DNA from: Anoxybacter fermentans
Lineage (GTDB): Bacteria; Bacillota; Halanaerobiia; DY22613
Reading direction: 5' to 3'
Length of the DNA: 64,000 bases
Assembly: GCF_003991135.1 (NCBI RefSeq)
Contig: NZ_CP016379.1
Span: 930,001-994,000 of the forward strand
Below are positions 55,057-62,431 of the stretch, one piece after another (position 1 is the first letter of the stretch; each line of letters opens with the position of its first letter). The notes below the pieces were generated by a model. That model was given only the letters and a program-made list of their open reading frames with translations, was not told the DNA's origin and ran no database searches. Both the position numbers and the translations under genes were made by a program.

Positions 55057-56310
55057 ATGAAAAGAGAATCAAAAGTAAAAGATATGAGTCTGGCTCCCGA
55101 GGGTCATCGTCGGATTGATTGGGTTAAAGAGCATATGCCGGTTTTAAATGAGGTAAGAAAAGTGTTTGAAAAGGAGCAACCCTTTAAAGGACTAACTGTT
55201 GCAATCTGTCTCCATCTTGAAGCTAAGACAGCATATCTGGCGAAGGTAATAAAAGCTGGTGGTGCTGATGTGGTCATTACCGGTTCTAATCCCCTTTCAA
55301 CACAGGATCCGGTTGCAGCAGCTTTAGTAGAAGATGGAATCACCGTCTATGATTGGTATAACTGTACTCCTGAAGAGTATAACCAACAGTTACACTGGGT
55401 ATTGGATTGTGAGCCTGACCTATTAATTGATGATGGTGGAGATATGGTACATCTGCTCCATACTGAGCGGCGTGAACTTTTAGAGAAGATTCGCGGTGGA
55501 GCAGAAGAAACTACAACAGGGATTCATCGTTTGAAGGCTATGGATAAAGCTGGTGAACTGGCATTTCCAATGGTGGCAGTAAATGATGCTCTTTGCAAAT
55601 ACCTCTTTGACAATCGTTATGGCACCGGTCAATCTACCTGGGATGGTATTATGAGAACCACCAACCTGGTAGTAGCAGGAAAAAATGTAGTGGTTATCGG
55701 TTATGGTTGGTGTGGTAAAGGAATTGCTATGCGGGCCAAAGGTCTTGGGGCTAATGTGATTGTTACCGAAGTTGATCCCATCAAAGCAAATGAAGCCATT
55801 ATGGATGGATTTAGAGTTATGCCAATGCTAGAAGCGGCTAAAATAGGCGATTTCTTTATTACTGTTACAGGAAATATTAATGTAATCCGTAAGGAACATT
55901 TTGAAGTTATGAAAGACCGTGCGATTATGTGTAATGCAGGACATTTTGATGTAGAGATTAGCAAACCTGATTTGCAAGAACTGGCCACAGAGGTACGAAC
56001 TGTCCGTAAAGATATCGAAGAGTTTACCATGCCTGACGGTCGCAAACTCTATCTCTTAGCAGAAGGCCGATTGGTAAATCTGGCTGCCGGCGACGGGCAT
56101 CCTGCAGAGATTATGGATATGACCTTTGCGCTTCAGGCCATGAGCATTAAATATGTAAATGAAAATTATAAAAACCTGAAAGGAAAAGTTTATTCGGTTC
56201 CAGAATCCATTGATCAATATGTAGCCAGACTGCGCCTTAAATCTCTGGGTATTGAAATTGATGAATTGACACCTGAGCAGGAAAGGTATTTGAATAGCTG
56301 GAAGCTTTAA
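55057..56310 (+). CDS. ahcY: Adenosylhomocysteinase family (SAH or SIH hydrolase)
   Basis: A 417-residue NAD-dependent hydrolase. [35 protein letters not shown], the NAD-binding [20 protein letters not shown], and HFDVEIS are seen. It lacks the classic C-terminal KPxHYRY tail and ends [14 protein letters not shown], like the archaeal/Thermotoga-type short form. Three bases after mtnA and 14 before mtaD. Whether it acts on S-adenosyl- or S-inosylhomocysteine is open. Confidence 0.95.
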   Translation: MKRESKVKDMSLAPEGHRRIDWVKEHMPVLNEVRKVFEKEQPFKGLTVAICLHLEAKTAYLAKVIKAGGADVVITGSNPLSTQDPVAAALVEDGITVYDWYNCTPEEYNQQLHWVLDCEPDLLIDDGGDMVHLLHTERRELLEKIRGGAEETTTGIHRLKAMDKAGELAFPMVAVNDALCKYLFDNRYGTGQSTWDGIMRTTNLVVAGKNVVVIGYGWCGKGIAMRAKGLGANVIVTEVDPIKANEAIMDGFRVMPMLEAAKIGDFFITVTGNINVIRKEHFEVMKDRAIMCNAGHFDVEISKPDLQELATEVRTVRKDIEEFTMPDGRKLYLLAEGRLVNLAAGDGHPAEIMDMTFALQAMSIKYVNENYKNLKGKVYSVPESIDQYVARLRLKSLGIEIDELTPEQERYLNSWKL

Positions 56311-56324
56311 GGAGGTCTAAGTAG

Positions 56325-57629
56325 ATGGGCAAACTGTTAATTCGCGGTGCTGATTTAATGACCATGCGGGATGATACATTTATCATTCATGATGGAGCTA
56401 TAGTCATTGAAGATGATAAATTTATATTTGTTGGAGAAGAAAAAGATCTCCCTCAGGAATGGGAATATGACAAAATTATTGAAGCAAAAGATCAAGTAAT
56501 TATGCCGGGAATGATCAATACCCATACTCATGCAGCCATGACTTTGCTCCGTAGTTATGCCGATGACCTACCACTTATGGAATGGTTGGAAAAGAGAATC
56601 TGGCCTGTGGAAGCAAGACTTAAAGCTGAAGATGTCTATTGGGGTTCTATGGTAGCTATTCTTGAGATGATCAAATCGGGAACTACCTGCTTTGCAGATA
56701 TGTATTTTTATATGGATGAGGTTGCAAAGGCAGTAGAAGAGTCTGGTATTCGCGGAGTTTTATCCCACGGTATGATAGGGGTTGGCCCCAATGGTGAGAA
56801 GGATCTGGCAGTTGGACGGCAGTTCTGTAAAGATTGGGAAGGGAAGGCGGATGGACGTATCCGAACTATGTTAGCACCCCATGCCCCATATACTTGCCCG
56901 CCGGATTATTTAAGGAAGGTGTTGGAGATTGCAGATGAATTAAAAGTACCAATTCACATCCATCTCTGTGAAACAGAGACTGAGATAAAAAATATTAAAG
57001 AACAGTATGGTAAAACTCCAATCCAGTTGGTTGATGAAGTTGGACTTTTTGATTATCCGGTTCTTGCAGCCCATTGTGTACATTTAAGTGATAAGGATTT
57101 TGAAATTCTTAAAAAAGCAAAAGCTCTGGGTATTGCTCATAATCCCCAGAGCAATATGAAACTTGCAAGTGGAATTGCACCGGTTCAGCGAATGTTAAAT
57201 GAGGGGCTCACTGTAGGGATCGGCACAGATGGTGCTTCCAGTAATAATAATTTAAATATGTTGGAAGAAATGAGTACTGCTGCTCTTTTACAAAAGGTGG
57301 GAACAATGGATTCTACAGCCTTACCTGCAGGCGAATGTTTACGTATGGCTACAATTTATGGTGCAAGAGCTATAGGTCAGGATGCCGAACTGGGTACTCT
57401 GGAAGTAGGTAAAAAAGCGGATCTGATAATCTTTGATTTTAGTAAACCACATCTGGTGCCGCGTCATAATATTATGGCACATACCGTATATTCTGCCCAG
57501 TCCAGTGATATTCTGACTGTCATTGTAAATGGTCAAATTCTGATGGAAAATCGTGAAGTTAAGACTATTGATGAAGAACGGGTTCTTTTTGAGGCGGAAA
57601 GGACTTCAAAAGAACTGTTAAGAAGATAA
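56325..57629 (+). CDS. mtaD: MTA/SAH deaminase
   Basis: A 434-residue amidohydrolase. The metal site HTHAAMTLLRSYADD, the His in HIHLCETETEI, the His in AAHCVHLSD and the Asp in GIGTDGASSNNNLNMLEE match SAH/MTA deaminases of the Thermotoga/DadD type. It deaminates the adenine ring of MTA or SAH to the inosine form. Last gene of the mtnA-ahcY-mtaD operon with a terminator after it. Confidence 0.93.
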   Translation: MGKLLIRGADLMTMRDDTFIIHDGAIVIEDDKFIFVGEEKDLPQEWEYDKIIEAKDQVIMPGMINTHTHAAMTLLRSYADDLPLMEWLEKRIWPVEARLKAEDVYWGSMVAILEMIKSGTTCFADMYFYMDEVAKAVEESGIRGVLSHGMIGVGPNGEKDLAVGRQFCKDWEGKADGRIRTMLAPHAPYTCPPDYLRKVLEIADELKVPIHIHLCETETEIKNIKEQYGKTPIQLVDEVGLFDYPVLAAHCVHLSDKDFEILKKAKALGIAHNPQSNMKLASGIAPVQRMLNEGLTVGIGTDGASSNNNLNMLEEMSTAALLQKVGTMDSTALPAGECLRMATIYGARAIGQDAELGTLEVGKKADLIIFDFSKPHLVPRHNIMAHTVYSAQSSDILTVIVNGQILMENREVKTIDEERVLFEAERTSKELLRR

Positions 57630-57654
57630 ATTTATGGTTGGGAATCTGAGGAAT

Positions 57655-57690
57655 ACCCCGGACTCAAATAGAGTCAGGGGTTTCTTTATT
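57655..57690 (+). terminator. Terminator of the mtnA-ahcY-mtaD operon
   Basis: CCCC-G-GACTC pairs with GAGTC-A-GGGG around AAATA and is followed by TTTCTTTATTT. Confidence 0.75.
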
Positions 57691-57860
57691 TACCAATAAT
57701 TGTTATATAATATTCTGCTTGTCTTGAAGGATAAATTCTACCTATGGCGAATATTTTATTATTAAATAAAAGCCTTTTGTGTCATCCCTCTTTGTGTAGT
57801 GATGGATTAAGGAGTCGAGTGTTGAGTAGTAGTGCTTTGATTAGAAGGGGGGTATTAATT

Positions 57861-58595
57861 GTGAAGAAGTTGGTTTGTTCGACGTGTGGTGTAGAGATTC
57901 AAGAACAGGACATTTTAGGAATTGGTACTTTTGATCGAAATATTGGTAAATATGCTGGTTTAACTGTTATTACTTTTAGATGTTCAAAGTGCCATCAAAA
58001 AGAATATCAGGTGATTGATCATAATCCATTTTCAAAGATTAATGAGATCAGTATTCACCCCGAACTAACTCCTGAAGAAATGATGATTGTTCAACGGGAA
58101 GCCAGTATAAATTGTGATGATCAGCTGGATTTTTATGAAGCTATTAAAGAGATAGATACGGTAGAAGAGTTTTTAATTAAATGTAATCTAAATCGTTTTG
58201 AAAAACTAAAAAAGGTGGGGCAGATTATCCAGACACCGACTGATGTTTTTAATATATTCGTCAAATATAATGGATTGGATAAAAAAAGGATGATGGTCTT
58301 ATTCTTAGATGAAGAAAATCGTCTTGTTACCTGGGAACTTTTTGGAGAAGGTACTAACAAGCCAATTAGCTTTGATCCAAAAAACATTTTCCGGACAGCA
58401 TTACTGCTACCGCAAAAAGTTTCGGTCATCCTGGCTCATAATCATTTTACCCAGCTTTCTACTCCTTCTAAAAAGGATATCTTGCGGACCAAAAGATTGG
58501 TTAAAGCTGGGGAAGTATTGGGTGTGGAATTTCTGGATCATGTGATTATTTATGAGGAAGGTTATAAAAGTTTTGATCAGTTGAATCTGATTTAG
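57861..58595 (+). CDS. Zinc-ribbon plus JAMM/MPN (RadC-like) protein
   Basis: 244 residues. N-terminal zinc ribbon with CSTC and CSKC pairs (residues about 5-45), a charged middle, then a JAMM domain: HNHFTQLSTPSKKD fits H-x-H-x7-S-x2-D exactly, and the end GVEFLDHVIIYEEG matches RadC. The helix-hairpin-helix of typical RadC is missing and the usual upstream catalytic Glu is not at its expected place. GTG is chosen behind AAGGGGGG. Upstream in-frame ATG lacks a site. Function unknown; peptidase or DNA-associated role possible. Confidence 0.8.
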   Translation: MKKLVCSTCGVEIQEQDILGIGTFDRNIGKYAGLTVITFRCSKCHQKEYQVIDHNPFSKINEISIHPELTPEEMMIVQREASINCDDQLDFYEAIKEIDTVEEFLIKCNLNRFEKLKKVGQIIQTPTDVFNIFVKYNGLDKKRMMVLFLDEENRLVTWELFGEGTNKPISFDPKNIFRTALLLPQKVSVILAHNHFTQLSTPSKKDILRTKRLVKAGEVLGVEFLDHVIIYEEGYKSFDQLNLI

Positions 58596-58596
58596 T

Positions 58597-58630
58597 CAAA
58601 AACCTGTAGCTTAATGCTACAGGTTTTTTT
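58597..58630 (+). terminator. Terminator after zinc-ribbon/JAMM gene
   Basis: The 10-bp stem AACCTGTAGC/GCTACAGGTT with a TTAAT loop and T-run. Confidence 0.9.
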
Positions 58631-58668
58631 AATATTATTAATAATATTCGGTACAGATAATTTATAAA

Positions 58669-58740
58669 AAACTGCAAAAGGTTAATTTTAAGCGATATAA
58701 AAATTTTTTGAAGTGAAAAATTAGCTTTTTGCAGTAAAAT
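58669..58740 (-). repeat. Palindromic element, internal deletion
   Basis: Only about 72 bp: both ends (ACTGCAAAAGGTTAATTTT ... AAATTAGCTTTTTGCAGTAAA) with the whole centre removed. Its outer arms still pair. Confidence 0.8.
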
Positions 58741-58870
58741 AAGATTTAGTGCCCGGAGGGCATTTTGTTCGTGTTTAGGAAATTATATAACTATAGATAA
58801 CTTTCATTCCTAGTGTCAATAAATTTTTTTGATAAAATGTTATGATAAGGGCTAATTTATATGGTTGATG
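58741..58870. other. Gene-free spacer
   Basis: AT-rich, with a GCCCGGAGGGC palindrome at 58751. No gene supported. Confidence 0.4.
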
Positions 58871-58899
58871 TTGACAAATACTATTCATGGTGATAAAAT
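58871..58899 (+). promoter_or_regulatory. Promoter of the efflux operon
   Basis: TTGACA and TAAAAT are separated by 17 bases. The predicted start lies directly before the TetR operator. Confidence 0.8.
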
Positions 58900-58910
58900 T
58901 AATTTGTCTA

Positions 58911-58926
58911 GACCGACCGGTCGGTC
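58911..58926. promoter_or_regulatory. TetR-type operator
   Basis: GACCGACC-GGTCGGTC is a perfect 16-bp palindrome of the ACCGACCGGTCGGT class bound by TetR/AcrR repressors. It lies between the promoter and the ribosome site of the TetR gene, so bound repressor would block its own operon. Confidence 0.85.
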
Positions 58927-58947
58927 GAGTTAAAAGGAGGAGTAAAA

Positions 58948-59532
58948 ATGTCTGAACAATCTAATAAAACAAGAGAAAACATCTTAAAGGCGGCAATGGA
59001 ACTTTTTGCCGAAAAAGGTTTTCATGAGACTTCGATGGCTGCCATTGCTAAAAGAGCTGGGCTTGGTAAAGGGACATTATACTGGCATTTTTCAAGTAAA
59101 GATGAATTATTTAAACAACTTATAAGTGAGAAAGGGGAGGGTTTATTTCGACAGTTACGCGAACTATTAAATCAAAAATTTTCTCCTGAAAAGATTTTAA
59201 AAGAGTTTATTAGAATTAAACTTATTTTTATGATTGAAAATCGGGAATTATCTCAGATTTTATTGAATAATATGCAGTTTACAGATCAGGAGTTTAAACT
59301 AAAATTATTCCAACGACATAAAGAGATGGTACAGGAGTTGCAAAAAATCATTCAACGGGGAATGGATGAAGGTATATTTCGACGGGGGTCTAGCAGGGAT
59401 ACTGCTGTAGCAATTATCGGAATGATCAACAGTATGAACTCGATTCTATTTTTTGAGGATGAAGATATAGATATAACAGAAAAGGTTGAATTTCTATACA
59501 GAATGATTATGTGTGGTATAAAAAATGAATAA
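58948..59532 (+). CDS. TetR/AcrR family repressor
   Basis: 194 residues. The N-terminal helix-turn-helix (ILKAAMELFAEKGFHETSMA, then IAKRAGLGKGTLYWHFSSKDEL) is a textbook TetR domain. The C-terminal ligand part resembles TetR_C_6/AcrR-type. Ribosome site AAAGGAGG. First gene of the efflux operon with its operator upstream, so local autorepression released by a pump substrate is likely. Confidence 0.95.
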   Translation: MSEQSNKTRENILKAAMELFAEKGFHETSMAAIAKRAGLGKGTLYWHFSSKDELFKQLISEKGEGLFRQLRELLNQKFSPEKILKEFIRIKLIFMIENRELSQILLNNMQFTDQEFKLKLFQRHKEMVQELQKIIQRGMDEGIFRRGSSRDTAVAIIGMINSMNSILFFEDEDIDITEKVEFLYRMIMCGIKNE

Positions 59533-59550
59533 AAAGTGGGGGGAAATAAA

Positions 59551-60903
59551 GTGATTAAAAAAGGAGGTTATATTTTTCTATTCGTTGTAGTTTTTATTGC
59601 ACTGATACAAACATCTGTCCTTAGAGCAGAAGAGCAATTGACTTTAAAGCAGGTTTTAGAATTGGCATTAGAACAAAATGAAATTCTTAAAAGTAGTGAG
59701 TTGGATATTAAGAAGGCTAACTCAGAGCTGGAAATAGCCTGGCGAAGTTTATGGCCAAAACTAAATCTACAAACTTCATATACCCGCCTTGATAAAGGTC
59801 CGGAAATTCCAAAATTGGGATTTGATCCTGTGACAAAGATGCCTATTTTTACATATGAAGAAGGTTCGCCGGATATTTATAATACCCAGATTACGATACA
59901 ACAACCTCTTTTTCTGGGTGGGAAGGCTTTAATTGGTATTGACCTGGCTAGAATGGGGGTTAAGTTGTCTGAGATTCAAGCCAGGCAAACAGCGGGTGAT
60001 ACTTTATTCAGGGTAATTCAGGCCTATTTTAATGTTTTGATGGCTGATGAAATAGTTAAAACCCAGGAAAATGCACTTAAATTGATTGAAGAACATGAGC
60101 GGATAGTTCAGGTCAATTACGATGCGGGAATGGTTTTAAAGACAGATTTGCTTAAGGTAAAGATTGAGAAGAGAAAGGCTTATCAAAATTTGAAGAGTGC
60201 CCAAAATAATCTGTATCTAGCTCAAAGACAGTTGGCACAATTATTGGGATTAAAAAACCATGACTTTAAAATTGTTAAATCTGATCTTAAACCAGAAATT
60301 GAACTTGATCTGGAGTCACTATATCAAAAAGCCCTTTTAAATCGGCCAGAATTACAGGCTCTATCACTCAATCAAGAGATGTTAAAGGCTGATTTAAAGA
60401 TGGAAAAAAGAAGTTACTGGCCCAATATAATGCTGGTAGGTTCTTATACCTGGAAGGATAGTGAGTTTTCTTTAGATGATGGAAGTTGGAATGTGATGGT
60501 TTCTGCTTCAATGCAGCTTTTTGATGGTGGAATTTCAAAAAAGAAACAAGATGGAATTCAGCTTGGAATAGAAAAATTAGAATACTCAAAAGAAAATTTA
60601 ATTCAGATGATTAAACTGGAGCTTGAAGAAGCTATGTTGAAAGTAAAAGAGGCTGAGGATGCTTTAGTTTTTCAGGAAATGAGTCTTAAAAATGCCAGGG
60701 AAAATCTCCGGATAGCAAATGAGAGTTATAAGGTTGGGGTTGGGTCTAATATAGATGTATTGAATGCACAAACAACTTTAAAACAGGCTGAGATGGGTCT
60801 TATACAATCTCAATATCAGTATCAGCTAAATCTCTTTAAGATCTTGTATAAAACAGGTTTGTTAGTTGATTACTGTAAGGAGGTAGTAGAAGATGGGAAA
60901 TAA
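59551..60903 (+). CDS. TolC family outer-membrane efflux protein
   Basis: A 450-residue protein with signal peptide (basic KKGG, hydrophobic YIFLFVVVFIALIQTSVLRA, cleavage before EEQ). Two TolC repeats with long coiled-coil helices (LDIKKANSELEIAWRSLWPK ... LNQEMLKADLKMEKRSYWPN). Forms the channel through the outer membrane for the next two products. GTG start after GGGGGGA. The GTG 15 bases earlier lies in the site. Its presence shows the organism is diderm. It overlaps the next gene by 11 bases. Confidence 0.93.
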   Translation: MIKKGGYIFLFVVVFIALIQTSVLRAEEQLTLKQVLELALEQNEILKSSELDIKKANSELEIAWRSLWPKLNLQTSYTRLDKGPEIPKLGFDPVTKMPIFTYEEGSPDIYNTQITIQQPLFLGGKALIGIDLARMGVKLSEIQARQTAGDTLFRVIQAYFNVLMADEIVKTQENALKLIEEHERIVQVNYDAGMVLKTDLLKVKIEKRKAYQNLKSAQNNLYLAQRQLAQLLGLKNHDFKIVKSDLKPEIELDLESLYQKALLNRPELQALSLNQEMLKADLKMEKRSYWPNIMLVGSYTWKDSEFSLDDGSWNVMVSASMQLFDGGISKKKQDGIQLGIEKLEYSKENLIQMIKLELEEAMLKVKEAEDALVFQEMSLKNARENLRIANESYKVGVGSNIDVLNAQTTLKQAEMGLIQSQYQYQLNLFKILYKTGLLVDYCKEVVEDGK

Positions 60904-62431
60904 AATCTGGATTCTATTATTAATAATTATACTAATAAGTGGAGTGGTAACTGCTAATGATCAATCAATTCCAGTTAAAGTTATTGAAGCAGTTTCGGGA
61001 ACTATTGAGGTGAATAAGATAGTTAATGGAGTAATTGAGCCTTATAAAAATATAAATGTTTCATCAAAGACTGGTGGAATTGTCGAAGAAGTACGGGTTC
61101 AAGTTGGGCAGTATGTGAGGGCCGGCGAGATTTTGGTGGTTTTTGAACAGGATCAGATTAAAGCCCAGTTAAAACAGGCAAAAGCAGCACTTGAGTTGGC
61201 CCGGGCCAACCTGGCAATGGTTCAAAAGGGAGCATCTGAAGAGGAATTACAGCAGGTCCAGGCCTCTTATGATCAGGCTCTAGCCTCCTATGAAGCAGCC
61301 AAAAGAAACCTTGAAGTGGCTCAGTCCATGTATGAGGACAGGACTGTGCAGAAACAGCAATTGGTTGCAGCTAAAACCCAACTTGAAGTAGCAGAAAAGC
61401 AGTTAGAAATGGCTGAAGAGCGTTTTAATCAGGCTAAAATTGCATTAGATGTAGCCAAGACCGATTATGAGCGAATGACTGTGTTATTTGAAAAAAGGGT
61501 AATTACCCAAAAGCAGTATGAAGGAGTCGAGTCTCAATATAAAAATGCTCAATCTGCTTTTAATAGTGCTAAATTGGCAAAAGAACAAGCCCTGATCAGT
61601 TATGAGGGTGCTAAAGAAAATTATCAGTTAGCAAAAGATATTTATGAAAATCGGACAACAGCTCAGCAACAGGTAGATGGAGCTAAAACCCAATTAGAAA
61701 TTGCCAAAGCCAATCTTAAAATTGCTGAAGCTAACTTACAAAAAGTGATAAAGGGAGCCAGTGCTGAACAGATTCGGGCAAGTCAAGCCAGTGTCAAGCA
61801 GGCTGAAGCAGCCCTGGAACTGGTTCGTTTACAGCTTGAGAATAGTGTGATTAAAAGTCCAATTGATGGCATTATAGCACAGGTCAATGTAGATCCAGGT
61901 GAGATGGTAGGGCCAGGTGTTTCAATCCTTACAATTATTAATATTGATAAGGTTTATGTTAAAGCAGATGTAACTGCAGATGTGTTAAAATTTTTACAGG
62001 TAGGTGATACAGTAAAGGTAAAAGTTTTAGTATATCCTGAAGATTTAATAGAGGGTAAAATCGAATTAATTAGCCCTATGGCTGATCCAAGAACCCAGGC
62101 TTATCCAGTCAAAGTTTTGCTTGATAATGAAAGTCAGCAACTAAAACCAGGAATGTTTGCTGATCTTATTTTGACCCTTGAGAAATCAACAGACACAATT
62201 GTACTTCCAGTTGAAGCAGTTCTTGAACTGGAAGATTTACCTTATATTTATGTCGTTAAAATCTCTTCAGAAAGCCAGGTTGGTCGAACAGAAAAACGGA
62301 TGATCAAAGTTGGACTGGTTAATGACCATAAAGTAGAAGTAATAGAAGGTTTACAACCTGGTGAAAAGGTAGTTATCATGGGGCAGCATAGATTACAGGA
62401 TGGTAATCTGGTTGAGGTGATCGAAAAATGA
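60893..62431 (+). CDS. RND efflux periplasmic adaptor (HlyD/MFP)
   Basis: 512 residues. A signal peptide (IWILLLIIILISGVVTA) or anchor is followed by a lipoyl half (VSSKTGGIVEEVRVQVGQYV), a very long coiled-coil hairpin with repeated AKTQLEVAEKQLEMAEE-type units (residues about 90-310), the second lipoyl half (SPIDGIIAQVNVDPGE) and a beta-barrel/MP domain. The hairpin is longer than in AcrA, perhaps fitted to a thick periplasm. ATGA overlap with the pump gene. Confidence 0.93.
   Translation: MGNKIWILLLIIILISGVVTANDQSIPVKVIEAVSGTIEVNKIVNGVIEPYKNINVSSKTGGIVEEVRVQVGQYVRAGEILVVFEQDQIKAQLKQAKAALELARANLAMVQKGASEEELQQVQASYDQALASYEAAKRNLEVAQSMYEDRTVQKQQLVAAKTQLEVAEKQLEMAEERFNQAKIALDVAKTDYERMTVLFEKRVITQKQYEGVESQYKNAQSAFNSAKLAKEQALISYEGAKENYQLAKDIYENRTTAQQQVDGAKTQLEIAKANLKIAEANLQKVIKGASAEQIRASQASVKQAEAALELVRLQLENSVIKSPIDGIIAQVNVDPGEMVGPGVSILTIINIDKVYVKADVTADVLKFLQVGDTVKVKVLVYPEDLIEGKIELISPMADPRTQAYPVKVLLDNESQQLKPGMFADLILTLEKSTDTIVLPVEAVLELEDLPYIYVVKISSESQVGRTEKRMIKVGLVNDHKVEVIEGLQPGEKVVIMGQHRLQDGNLVEVIEK

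Noticed and set aside
57744-57860. N-terminal extension of the zinc-ribbon/JAMM protein
   Set aside because: The upstream ATG has no ribosome site and the extra residues do not resemble the family; the GTG behind AAGGGGGG is preferred.
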